Position numbers and translations under genes: made by a program
In this document: positions 37,301 through 49,100 of the stretch, in pieces
Position numbering within the stretch: position 1 is the stretch's first letter
Layout: each line of letters opens with the position of its first letter
Notes under the pieces: model-generated
What the model was told of the DNA's origin: nothing
Databases searched by the model: none
Seen by the model: the letters and a program-made list of their open reading frames with translations, nothing else
Source of the DNA: Strix aluco
Taxonomy: Eukaryota > Chordata > Aves > Strigiformes > Strigidae
Length of the DNA: 64,000 nucleotides
Reading direction: 5' to 3'
Assembly: GCF_031877795.1 (NCBI RefSeq)
Contig: NC_133971.1
Location: 95,424,654-95,488,653, forward strand

Positions 37301-40300
37301 CACTTGATGGATTGATTAAAATTCAAGTAGTAATAAAAATTATTATTCTGTAATTGATTTTTGAGACCGTTACCTTCTTGGCACCAAACATTTTAAACGA
37401 ATTCTTTGCGAGCTGTTAGGTAGGAGGCTGTTAATTTAAATATATGCAATTCATCTATTAATTTATTTTTTCTACATAGATACTTTCAATCCATTTTGAC
37501 ACCGATTGCAAATCTTCTATTCTAGCACATTCTGACGCTGCAACTTTTGTTCACGATCTTCTGAAGAGTTCAAGGGAAAGTTCACAGCGGGGAAGAGCGG
37601 CCTCTCACAAGGAAATGGGAAATTCCTGTGATGCTGGGAACTGCTCCTGAAGGCCGAGAGTTCTCACACCTAGTTCCTGGAGAAAATGTGAATCCCTACA
37701 GTAAGCCCTCAGCAATGAAACGCCAAGGTGAAGGATGCTGCGTGAGGACGGAGGAGCTCAAAGCAGATGACGCTCCAAACAGCGTAAGAAACTTGAAATC
37801 AGATTTACAGGCCCCGACGACACACGAGTGTTAAGTCAGAAAGAGCAAAGACGGCCGAGTTCAAACCCAGACACGGAGGCTCTGTGAAATCACGGGTCTG
37901 TTTCTTCACTCTGCCTTGGTGGAGCACACACAGTGTAGGCGTACAGCTCTGCGCCAGAAACTGGCTTCTCCACTAACTACAGCAGCTCCGACAGCGAGGG
38001 AAAACATTCTAATGCCTCCTCAAAACAGCGAACGTAAGCTGGGGCAGGACCAGTTACAACCAGCATATTAATATTTGGATACGCCCTGGATTTCTGTAAC
38101 TCCCATGAACTTATGTTTACCAATCTCCTAAGCAGCTCTCGCCTGCATCCTGTAATAGCTTCTCTCCTAAACTCAGTGCAAGTCGTTAATCAGGACTCCT
38201 AGGCAAGGCTCTGAAAGACACGGTTGCTAGACTAAAAGAAAGGGCACACTTGTGAAAAATCTCGATTTCCAGCTTTTACAGTGGATTATTGGAGCTGGAA
38301 AAAGAGGAAGTAAGCCTAGGAAAGACCGCTTGGATCACCAAATCTAGTCTAGCTTCGAAAAACTGACACACGGAGCTCACTGTCTTTCTTGAGCTGAGGT
38401 GACATAATTCCAAACAAAATCTATTCAGCCTTGAACAACCAGCTTAATGCTTCCCTGAACTCTGCTGAAAATATTTCACCTGACTGAAGCAAGGATCCCT
38501 ACTGCCTTTCACTGCCAGATCCCACACTGATTTCTTTCAGCAAGTAAAGCAAACTGTTAATACTCCTGCCAATTAAAAAAGAAACCGTCATTTGTGATAC
38601 GCGGTTAATAAATATTCCACGTCAAACTGAAAATGGGAACTATTATACTTTTGCTGCTAGAAACAGCTAGTATTCCTTCAGAAAAGACAGGCTAGGGACC
38701 AGTGCTGCTTGTTTATGTGACAAAGATTTGTATGAAAATAAATAAAAGATTCTGGCTCCCAGTACCAAATGGCAGAAAACACGATGATGCTTCTCCTAAC
38801 TGCAAGGGACTTGCTACATCCAGATCTGAGTACAACTGAAAATGGCTTCGCACCCAACAGAGTAAAACGTACCTTTTTTCCTCCACAAAAACAAATCAGG
38901 CACATTCCTAGGAATTCTAAGCAGCCAGACTCCCACTCCCTCACATCCACCTGTACTGAAGTAAGATCTGAAATACAATAATAATGCCATATACAAAGTA
39001 CGCAAATTTTTATGAAGATAACAGTGCTTTTAATATACTCTAATGAAATATTACACTATTTTCCATTATAATACTGTAATTCTTCAGTAATACTAGTGAT
39101 AAAGCATTGTCTTCTGTAATTAATACTCTCTTTGCTCAAACCTTCAGAAATAATTAGAAAACCAAGCAAGACTTTTGGATTTCAAACACCACTAATCACA
39201 AACATCTCATCATACTGAGAACAAAGAAGAATGAGATGCAAATTTTCTCTAATGCCTATTTGCCTAGATTGGCATTTAATGTAATTTAATACTCATTAGG
39301 GTTTTTTTTTTTTAAAAAAAGAGAAGCTAAGGCCCTGTTGCAAGCGTCCTCTTTTCCTCTGCTTTTGCACACTTCTCTTCAGTGAGATTTTTTTTTTCCC
39401 CCTGGTTTAGTGAGCTGAATCACCTTGGTAAACAATCAGCTGAGTGCCACAGCCACCATAAACGAGAAGCAGGATTGCAGAGCCAGGAGAGGGGCAGGGA
39501 AGAGGAGGGGAGGACTGTAAAGAGTAGAGCCAAGTCTCTCAGTGAGAACAAGCCATGAGATCAGCTTAGCCAGCCTCGCCTAACTCCACCCTTTGGGCCA
39601 AACCTAGCTGCTTCACAGCACAGAATTCATCGCTCGAGAGAAGCGAGGACAGATGGAGTTGCTGCTCTGGAGATTATACGACCTTCTCATTCTTGGTACA
39701 GCTAATTCAGTCTCAGGTGCCAGAAAGAAAAAGGTACAAAGGACAGATAAGGTAGAGCGTATCTGCATGTTTGAGTATCGGTCACTGCACAACTACGAGG
39801 GGGTGAAAAGTGAAGCTCAGCTGCTAAGAGGTAATAGCTTAAATAGAATATTCCACCAGGAAGAGTCACTGACTTCAGGCCAAAAAACTGTGACTTCAAT
39901 TATTGCATATTACTGTTATATGGTATTTAATTTTCACAGCACATTTGGAAATTGCTTAGGAAATCCATCTCTTGTATTCCAGCCCCACTGCTGACCCAGC
40001 GTAACTACAGCACCAAATCCTCTCTACAGCTAACAAAGCTAAACACTTTCATGAAGGACAGAACATGGTTAACTTTTCCATTTCCATCATGGGTGTCACT
40101 GCTCAAAAACCATGTTGTTATTCATTACAATGACAAACAAAACGTAAATACTTACATATTTCCTGCATACTCTTTTGAAGGCTTTGAAGAAACTGTAACA
40201 TTTTTCTCAAAGCAGAAAAAGGAAAAATAAAAACTTAGCAGTTGATAAAGAGTTATCAACTAATTTTTAAAGGAAAACAGTTTTAAACACTTTTTGCAAC

Positions 40301-40445
40301 AAAACATATTTAATAAAAATAACTTCATAAACCATATTAACTAAGATTTTCTTACTGAAACTTTTATCACTCTCCATCCTGAAGTATCTTGACTGTATGA
40401 TAAAATTTTCTCTGAAACTTCATCTGCAATTTTCTTATAGTCCAT
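34371..40445 (-). CDS. STARD6: STARD6, START-domain lipid-transfer protein 6, complete, 210 aa
   Basis: Small cytosolic START-only protein of the STARD4/5/6 group, which carries sterol-like lipids in a hydrophobic pocket; germ-cell expression is known in mammals. Minus-strand coding exons: 40445-40356, 40205-40156, 37171-37045, 35916-35799, 34910-34817, 34524-34371; total 633 nt with compatible phases. The exon holding the ATG begins at 40449 after a TTTACAG acceptor. The protein starts MDYKKIADEV, has DTSGWRVIKVS near residue 20-30, GEGIIKEVPSK, NKWDKALQSYKLL, GLISSRDFVDLLYVK, RGYNNPCGYVCSPL and ends GLKGLKSHN. These match the START order of human STARD6 (220 aa). Domain fills the whole protein, with no signal peptide or membrane segment. 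It is transcribed divergently from C18orf54 and convergently with POLI. Confidence 0.93.
34911..37044 (-). other. STARD6 introns around the 35799-35916 exon
   Basis: Two introns, 34911-35798 and 35917-37044, plus the 292-bp intron 34525-34816. AT-rich, with no repeats or RNA genes recognised. Confidence 0.6.
37172..40155 (-). other. STARD6 intron 3 (about 3 kb)
   Basis: AT-rich intron with short A/T runs (for example 39301-39320). Several 60-115 codon open frames on both strands lack coding signatures and splice context. The neighbouring intron 40206-40355 is only 150 bp. Confidence 0.6.
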
Positions 40446-40449
40446 TTAT

Positions 40450-41594
40450 CTGTAAAGATTTAAAACCAATTAGCTGGTATATGATAAAAGCATTTCTTAA
40501 AGAGCAAAAAACATGAGCTCATTCCTGTATTCTTGCCACAGGCTTTAGTACACATTAACTGAGTATTTCCATCAAATAAACTTTTTAGTCATCATAATCG
40601 ATTTCAGAAAAAAAAAGTCATTATTTAAACAGAAATCTGTAACTGACTTCCAGTCTGGGCTACTGAGAAGTAGCTGTTGGTGTGGATCTTGAGAATGAAT
40701 TACAGCACCTAGTGAGGCACAGCCTTCACTCTGTACTAAATCCATCATTACTCCACATTAAATCTTCCCCTCCTGATACAGTTTATCACCTCAGAGTCTG
40801 ATTCTGCCTTGCTTAAGTCATTAGACTAGTAGCCAACTTGTGTAGTTAAAACACTTGAGGTTCCAACAACTGAAGAGAAGTTTTTCTTCACTCAGAGCTT
40901 TGTGCAACCAGCATCTAGGCTGTGCTATGGGGGAGGCTTTAGCAAGCAAGAGGCTTGTCTCTAGTAGTACAGAGGCAGGCTTGCAGAAGCCACGCTTACC
41001 AAGACAGCCCTTTCCAGCCCAACCCAGCCCTCCCCAACGCTGACATCTCCTGGGGTGCTGCACCTCCCGACCTCCCCACCCTTTTTTCCCCAACACAGTC
41101 AGCTCTTTTTCACAAGACAAACTGGTCCTCAGGCCAGCACTGAACATTTCTGGACTAGTCTCTCACACAAAGTTAACCTCATACCTAAACCTTTACGGGG
41201 CTGCCTCGTGTAACGGGTGGGCACAGCCTTTTCCTGCGCTGCCTCAGTGACACCCTGCGGAATTTAGCCAGGTGCTCGGTTTGCAGCCCCGAAGGAGGAC
41301 TGCCCGCCGAGGGCTACGGAGGAGCACACACCCTCAGCCGGGCATAAATTCGCGGCGCCTCCGGCGAGGCGGTGGGCTGGCTGAACCCATCACCACACGC
41401 AGCCCCCGCTCAGGGAGCGCTGAGGAGAAACCGACCGCCGCGAAGGCCTGGCTGGCGCGACCCTCACCCGCGCGGAGCCAGCCCTGAGGCAAGGCGGGCA
41501 GCCCGCCCCTCACCCCCCTCTCCGGCGGAGGTAGAACCCCGGGTGAAGCGGGGGCTGAGGACAGGAGGGAGAAAAGGCGGCGGCGGGGACTCAC
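40450..41594 (-). other. STARD6 5' UTR intron
   Basis: Region between the first coding exon acceptor (TTTACAG before 40449) and the predicted non-coding exon donor at 41594. The CpG island of the divergent promoter begins near 41270. Nothing else recognised. Confidence 0.5.
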
Positions 41595-41680
41595 CTCAGC
41601 GGCGCGGAGCGGGGAGAGCCACAGCGCCGCCTTCCCGCCTTCCCGCCGCGGGGCATGCTGGGAGCTGTAGTCCCGGCCGG
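41595..41680 (-). other. STARD6: predicted non-coding first exon of STARD6
   Basis: A textbook donor, CTGAG/GTGAGT, lies on the minus strand at 41595/41594 inside the CpG island and points towards the STARD6 coding exons. The first coding exon has an acceptor four bases before its ATG, so a non-coding upstream exon is required. The 5' limit given is a guess based on the promoter motifs just beyond it. Confidence 0.5.
41653..41671 (-). promoter_or_regulatory. ZNF143 (SBS-type) site
   Basis: GCATGCTGGGAGCTGTAGT on the plus strand; its complement fits the long ZNF143/THAP11 consensus ACTACA-NN-TCCCAGMATGC at every fixed position. Confidence 0.8.
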
Positions 41681-41718
41681 CTTCGCCTACACCTCCCGCA
41701 GGGCCGCGCGGCCGCCCC

Positions 41719-41730
41719 TGCGCATGCGCA
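41719..41730. promoter_or_regulatory. NRF1 site
   Basis: TGCGCATGCGCA, a perfect palindromic match to the NRF1 consensus, inside the STARD6/C18orf54 CpG island. Confidence 0.8.
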
Positions 41731-41880
41731 CGCGCCTGCGCGCCGCCATTTTGCGGAGGGACGCGGTCCCTTCAAACCCCCTGCGCGGCAAAGCCCGGAG
41801 GAGCGGCTGCATCGTGGGGTGGGGCTGGCCGGGGTTGCTGGGGAGGGTTGTGGTGCTTTAGGCTCTTTTTTCCTCATGGT

Positions 41881-43035
41881 TTAGTGAGCTGATTGCTTCT
41901 TGTGAGGGGAAAGGGGCCGGGGGTGCCCGCCACGGCCGGGTTTTCACCCCGGGGGTGGTGTGTGAGGGTGGGGCCCCCGGAGGTCGCGCAGCCCTCAGGT
42001 CAGTGCTTAGCCCGGCTCCTCGGCCTTCTGGGGAAGAGCCCTTCGGCTTTGGAAAAGCTGACCCCCACTGTGCCTTTTTCATGTAAATCCTTATGCCGCG
42101 GTTGCGTGATGATCCTTGTATGCATAAAATACTGGATATAACTTAAATACGGCAGGAGGGTTGGAACTACATGATCTTCAAGGTGCCTTCCAGCCCAAAC
42201 CATTCTATGGTAACAAAATTACTAAATTTTGTTCCTTGTTTCAGCGCCTGTAACAGATTTTTCAAATGGTACTTTGCCTACAGCAGTGAAATGAGCTGTT
42301 AGGTTCCTTTCTGTGACCTTGACCATCCTGATTACAGCGTTTGGAACAGGCCTGCACTTCCAACTCTTCAATTTACAGTTTGTGGAGCTACAAAGGCAGC
42401 TTGGATTAGGTTGATTAAATTGCATAGATAGGATGATTTTAAGTGCTCCCATGTGGCTTGTAAAATTCTCTAGCTGTGTGTACCCGTTCTGGTTATATAA
42501 AAATATCTGCAAGGGTAATGGCTTCCTATTCTCGTGACATTGAGTTGTTTTAATTTTTTGTATTAAGCTACTTCTGCTTTTGTCTGTGAATGCTACTCTT
42601 CTGGTTCTGAAATCAAAAGTTATGATAACTTCTGTGTTTCTTTGAATTGTATGTTTGGCAACAAATGTCAGCAGTTCTTACATGAAATCCTGTTCTTGCA
42701 AAAGCAGGGTGTTGAGGTTCCTCTAGAACTAGCGAGGAGCTGGATTTTGTTGTTCTCATTATACTAAAGTTTCAATATACAAGAAGTTTTCCCAGTTGTT
42801 ATCTTTTTTTTTTTTTTTTCAGAGCCTTTATTTTCTGCCTTTGAGTTTTCTAGGGGTGGCACATGTGTATGACAAACTTGTTTGAAAAGCAGCAAGTTGA
42901 ATAGCTAAATAGTAATTTTTAGGAAAATAGTAAGAAATACAAAACAAAAGTAAAAAATCCTAGATATGTTACAGTTTATAGGAAAACATTTCAGTGGAGA
43001 TGATCACTTGCATGTTTGTTTCTTTTTCCATTTAG
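41881..43035 (+). other. C18orf54 5' leader region and first intron
   Basis: The coding exon begins after an acceptor at 43035 (TCCATTTAG), so a non-coding first exon in the CpG island is implied. CAG/GTCAGT at about 41998 is one possible donor. The interval contains a short CR1 3' fragment (42150-42211) and a poly-T run near 42806; otherwise nothing recognised. Confidence 0.5.
42150..42211 (+). mobile_element. CR1 LINE 3'-end fragment
   Basis: Short piece matching the conserved CR1 3' terminus (GGTTGGAACTACATGATCTTCAAGG...CCAGCCCAAACCATTCTATG). It is severely 5' truncated, as usual for CR1. Confidence 0.8.
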
Positions 43036-43048
43036 ACTGATTAAAAAG

Positions 43049-43123
43049 ATGAGTGAAGATTCCAACAGAAACCTGGATAAAAACCATGACAAGCTCAATA
43101 AAAGAAAGCAGTGTCTGTTCTGA
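43049..43123 (+). promoter_or_regulatory. overlapping upstream ORF at the C18orf54 start
   Basis: An ATG at 43049, 37 nt before the chosen start and in a different frame, opens 24 codons that run across the main ATG and stop at 43123. It would compete with the main start and could lower translation. The main ATG has the better context (A at -3). Confidence 0.5.
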
Positions 43124-46100
43124 TTCAACAGTATCTTCTCTTTTAACAAGCTGTAGCACTGACAGCAACAATCCATACTCAAACAGCTGGATTCAGTACA
43201 AGGACAAGCTTTACAGCTCTGCATCTGAGGCTTTGGAAGCTTATATTGAAGATTTTGATTTAAGCCTCACCTCTTCAGAAATAAGCACTGGAAAAATCTC
43301 CATATGTCAAAGCACTCCCAAACAAGTTAAGTTTCCAAAGCATCGTGCCAAGGAAAAACATGGTATGTCTCTGCAAATACGTTGCTTAGTAAGTTTTGGT
43401 GTTTGCTGTTCTTTTCCTGTCATTGCCGATGGTGTTGCAACTCCTTATCTCACCCCAGGTGTGTTTTGTTGAAGGAATATTCCCCTCAAAACTGCTTGCA
43501 AGTCTTTATGGTACAGTAAATGATGCTCGGACATGGCTAGCAATATTTGTCATTCTCTGTAGTGCTTTTTTGTAAATGCCTGGTGGATTGGTGAGAATTC
43601 ACGAGCATGCTCATGGATGCAATAATAAACTCTAGAGTATGGAATAGAAATTGTGTTTTCTATATGCGAAGACAGTGCAAATCACTGCTTAAACCTGAGT
43701 CCTGAAAAAAATCTCAGTTTCCTTTCTGGAGTAAGTAAAGTCAGAATCTAATTAATTGACAGAGTTCCCTTAAACACTGCTTTGTCTTAAAACAAAATCT
43801 GCCTCTTATCCATTGATTTTTATGGAATGTACATTTGGGCCAGAAGTCTAACCCAGCTGGTTAATATATGTGGGTTTGAACTGGCTTCTGTAATTATTAG
43901 TTAGCTTGAATAACTAAAAGTTCATATAATCAGTTTATGAGAAGATCTAGGGTAGATAACTGTGCTTGAACTAATTTATATTGCAAATTCTTTGTCCATT
44001 ACATCTAAAATAACAAAGTCCTCAGTACAGGCAAACTTCATACCTGAAAAAGGATGCTTGCCTGGGTTGCTTTGGCATGGACAGTTATGGTAGCATATAG
44101 TATTAATCAGGGCTTTTTTTTTTTTTTTTTCTTCAGCATATAACCAGCATTTTCTTCAACCTATAACCTTCCTCTAGCTTCACACCTTTCTTTCTCTTAC
44201 CAAGACAGCTGGTGTTTAGCTTTTCGTTTATATTTTTCTAATACAAACCACATTCTACTTATGTTTAATTGATTTCCCAAACAAAAAGAAACATTCTGGT
44301 AATCACTAAAAATGAGAAACTGTTCTATGAAGGACGTCATCTCCTCATGTTTTACTCTGAAATTTCTCCATTGTTGTTGTTTGCAGAAGTCTCATTAGCT
44401 CTGTTCAGACATTAGCTAGTCCGCATACACGTTTTGTATGTTACAATAGGCTGTAATGTACAGATTTCACCTACTGATATTACAGTGAAAGTGAGAAAAA
44501 ATAACTTCCAGGTATTAGCTGAGGAAAACCTGTTTTCATCAATCAAACTGCTTCATCGTTTCAGTTAAAAAAAGGATTTAATGCTATAATTCTTCCCTGA
44601 AAAACTGTCAAGTCAAATTTTACGGAGTATGTAAGTTTGTGTAGAATCACAAAATGGGTCTATAAGCCTATTTTCTGGCTACTTGCCTTGCAAGCTCTTG
44701 TTTTTAACCATTTTTTTCTAGTAAATGTGCCCGGTTTCAATATGGGGAAGTCATCTCTAACATTGTGGTGTGGAGGAAGTGTCACTACTAGGACTGAAGT
44801 ACTAAGGACATGTCTGCAAAATACAGTTCTGAATGTGAAACTAAAAATGGGCTGTAGAATGTTGATTTCTTGTTTCTCTTAAATATTTTACAGTTTTGAG
44901 TGTTTTCTTTAATTATTGTGTAGGACGAAAGGAGGGGTAACTTTTGACTGGTAAGATTTTTATCGAGATTCTGATTAGAAACAGAACCACTCTTGCAAGA
45001 ATGGTGATTCCGTACCCCCCTAGTAAAGAATGTATTTCAGCTTCAAACTATTACTTCATGGTAAATCTTACAAATGTATCCTTTTGGTATGCTTAAAGTT
45101 TAGCAATTCATGTAAAGTCTCTTTGTTTTTCAGCGCTGGAGGATTTTAACCAGCACGTAGGATTGGGTTCTCTTACTTCACCCTCTGGAAGGCAGAGTGA
45201 GTGTGACCCAGACTTGATTAGTCTCACGACAGATGATCTGTTAGCATTCCCAGCGGACGGATCACTGCCCTTTGTCCAGCCTAGTCCTTTTAAATCGAGG
45301 CATCCAAGTAGTGAGTGGAACAGACAGTCCCTGAAAACATCTTCCTGCCCTTACCAAACCTCATCACTCGAGACTGAAAGCGGTTTCAGTCTCCTGGAGA
45401 ATGGGAAAGGTGTTGCTGCCCAGAATCCACACAAAGACTTCAGCAAAAAGAAACGTGATATGCATATACCTGATAGGTACAATTCTGCCTCCTCTGAAGG
45501 AAGTTCAAAGCCCTTATCTTTTGAAGAGAACTCTAACACTTTTAAAAATTATCCAAGGTGGCTTACCAGTCAGAAGTCCAACTTAAGTGTATCGGGGATA
45601 AGTAGTATTCCCAATTTTCACTACCCAGTCTGGCTTAAGAGTTACAACCTTTTCTCTGATTCAACTAAAAACGATGGTCAAAATTTTCATATACAAGGCA
45701 AAGCTTCCTCTTCACAAACTTATGAGATCCTGAAAAAAAGACACTCTGTAGATAAAGACAATTCTAATCTTTTTGAGCAAAATGGTTGCCTGGATCCGAG
45801 AGGTGATAACAAAGCAGAAGAAAGTTGCAACTATGACAGTCCAGATGCATTCTCCCCATGTGAAAACTCATTTTCCAGGCATGCTCAAAAGCTGTCCAGA
45901 GGTAAGGATATTTCATACATTTTTTTTTTTTTAAATTTTGAAGGTATGTGTATAAAGACATTTACATTTTTTAAGCCAACACTCTCTAGCTATGTTAGTC
46001 TGACCGCACTGTACAGTATTTATTCACTTCCATCTTTGACAAATGACTCAAAGCACTTACTAGTAGTTGATGAAGTTAAACAGCTTTTATACTGTAAGTT

Positions 46101-49100
46101 TTCATATATAAATCGATATTTAAGCATTCCTTTTACAGCAAAGTATTTATTACAGTGGCATATTTAGTACCTGACTGCAAGATAATGACAGTAATTCCAT
46201 AAATATTTTAATAGAATTTCAAGCATTAAATTAAATTACATGAAGTGTAACCTTGAGGGAGAGAGACTGCTAAACATTGTGTAAATGAACCTGTCAAACT
46301 GGTAAAAAATACCATTTATTGTGCAGCCTTTTTCTCTACTTTACGCAGTCAGCAGGAGATATTTGTAACCCATATATTTAGGTTAATCCAGGGCCTTCAG
46401 TTTACATAAAAACTTCCCTTGGGAATGGCCCATGCAGCTACTTTTTGCAGCAGACCCTTGCTCCTCAGAAGCAGGGAGGTCCTGCTGTGGTGATCTTTGT
46501 GTTGTGAAATACCAGCATGATAAAAATGTTGGATATAAAAATGTCTGCAAACACCTTTCTAATGTGTGTGTACGCTGAACTTTAAATACAGGCTTACATC
46601 TTTCTTTTCACACAGAACATTTTACCAGTCGTGAACAGACTAGGTATAAAGAAATATGTGAGAATGTGTCTGTCATTTTGAGTGCTTGTCTCAACCTGGT
46701 TTTAAATATGAGTCCTGTATGTGATTGTATATGTGATTTGCGTGTGTATGTTGTGTGGGTTTCTCTCCCAGGTGTCTGTAAAAGCAGCTATTAGAAAAAT
46801 CTGTATGAAATAGGAAAACTAACCTAAGAACTTACAATATTAATAAGTAATATTTAACATTGTATTGTGAATTATTATTAATTATACTTTCCAGAGCATG
46901 AAAGCACCTTAAAAACATTAAATAATCTCGAATGCTGCATACGATAGTTGTTTCACGTAAGAAACTCTTGACTACTTCAAATACTCTCCTGGCTAGAACG
47001 TTGCAGATCCCGTTTGGTACTGATGATTTACGTGCCCTACTGCCATACCATGGTAACCAAAGGAGTTGTATTGGGGCTATACTCTCTGTAAAATATTTCC
47101 AGTGCTAATTCATCTGGAGTAATTTTCTCTGAGGATTGCCTACAATTCAAAGTAATGTGGAAATAATGCCCTTCAAGAGGGTTGGACACATTATGTCTTT
47201 GGTTTTTTTTTTTTTAGAAGACCAGCTTGAGCTGCTTACCTTGAAGGCTGACAGAGGTCTGGAGAGCTCAACCGAAGATTTGTCAAATAATCTGGAAATT
47301 GATGGCAGTCCTTCTACAACAGATATACTAGGAGCAGAAAGATCATGGGAAAATGCTCCAGGTGCTTTGTAAGTAAACATATATTTGGGGCTAATTTGTG
47401 ACAATGTGTGATGTATTTAATTGCTTTTGTATATAGATTATAAGCAACGGTGCTGTGGCTTGTACATAAAGAAAGGATTTAGTATTAAATTTCTTGCTAG
47501 TGCTAAATATTTGATACTTCAAGGTCAGGATATGGCTCCCTTTTTCACTGACTTGCAAAGAGTGTTCTCAATATTATTGCTGCCTTTTAATATCTTTGTA
47601 TATCAGTGATTTATAAGAAATACTTATTTCAGGACAAAAATTAGTTCATGGAACTTAAACTGACAGATTTACTAGTTTATGATTAATAGCTTATGAAAAA
47701 CAAGTTAATAGTGGGAAGTCTATTTTTTTAGAAAAAGCAGTGTGGCTTTGGGAAGTTTTGGAGCAGTCTTAGGAGTGAAATTTCAGTTGTGGAGGAACTG
47801 AAAGGTTATTTCATAAGATCAAAGAATGTTGAAAATCAGTGCTGCTTCTTAAAACTGTAGGAAATTCTCGTAAGGTGTGTGCAGTTCTGGGTGTTGTCTG
47901 TCAGTTTGCCCTGGAAGACTTTGAACTTTTGGTTCATTTTAGCAGTATTTAACAGGTGAGTAAAAGTCTCAAACTGCAGCATTCCTGCACGCGATACTAG
48001 AAGCGGTGCTGTTCGTGTCCTGTTGAGAGGGAGGCTAATGGGCTAACCTCTTGCTAGCCACTGGAATACCCACACAGGAGACCAGCCCTGGAAATCGGGC
48101 TCCATTAATGATTCTGAGACTAATAGTTTTGAATTAAAATACCTTAGAGGCTGTAGAAGAATTAGAAGTCAATAAGCAGAAGGTAACTATTTTTCTGTAG
48201 AAGTTGAGTATTAATGGAGGAATACCAGGTGTAAGAAAAACTTCCATGTGTAATACATTATAGTTAAGAAGTCCTTACCTTCCCTTTTTTGTTCACTTGA
48301 TTTTTTACAGCTACCCAGGTTTTAATTATCCTGGCAAAACTGGAAAAAAATAGTTGTGTGTTTCTCTCTAGTGCTGACAGGACTACTCAGTGCCCCCTTG
48401 GTGTTGCATTGATGCAATATAGCTGGTTTCATCGTCATAACTATATCCTAAACCAATCCTTTTTGTTTCTAAACCTGTTCTTATTCTCCGTTGTGTGTTT
48501 AATGTTGGTTTAGCAAACCACCAGGGCCTGTGTGCTGTGAGGACATGGAGAGTGCTCCACCACTCCCCAGGGCAGATATCATACATAAGTTCTTGGAAGA
48601 CTGTTTAAATGACAAAAATAAGGTCAGTAAAATTGAGTATTTATTTCTGAGAGTGCCCAAAATACATATAACTGGTAAATATAAGAAGGAGAATACCTAT
48701 AAATTGTTTTTTCTTCTTTTTATAATATATAAAGTGGAAAGTCTGCAGTAGGTTAGCCATATCTGAGCATGATGAATTCATACAGTTATTAAATCCTATA
48801 GTCTTACCCTTGGTCACAATTACTATTAAGAAAGCATCTAACTATGAAATGCTTTGTTTAGTAATAGTTTGACTTTTACACTCCATATTTTGTTGAAATA
48901 ATAATTTTCCTGGCTCGAGTAAAGGAAGAATTTTTTTGTTATTGATGTATTAAATACCACAAATTTCCTAGCCTGGCTGATGTACTGTTGGGTACGAGTC
49001 AAGTTCAAGAGTTAAGTAATATATTTCTTATTATTAATGCTGTTGCACTGGAATTGGATCGTGGATTGAATTTACTCTTTTGATTATTCATTATTGTATT

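Larger units (their letters stand above)
41600..41880. promoter_or_regulatory. divergent STARD6/C18orf54 CpG-island promoter
   Basis: Core of a CpG island at about 41270-42000. It holds a full ZNF143-type element GCATGCTGGGAGCTGTAGT (41653-41671; reverse complement ACTACA-x2-TCCCAGCATGC), a palindromic NRF1 site TGCGCATGCGCA (41719-41730) and a YY1-like GCCGCCATTTTG (41742-41753) within 100 bp. This trio is typical of TATA-less housekeeping and bidirectional promoters. STARD6 lies to the left on the minus strand and C18orf54 to the right on the plus strand. Confidence 0.8.

Noticed and set aside
43053-43085. Upstream start (GTG at 43053) for C18orf54
   Set aside because: The codon is GTG; the first in-frame ATG is at 43086 with A at -3, which suits a vertebrate start better.
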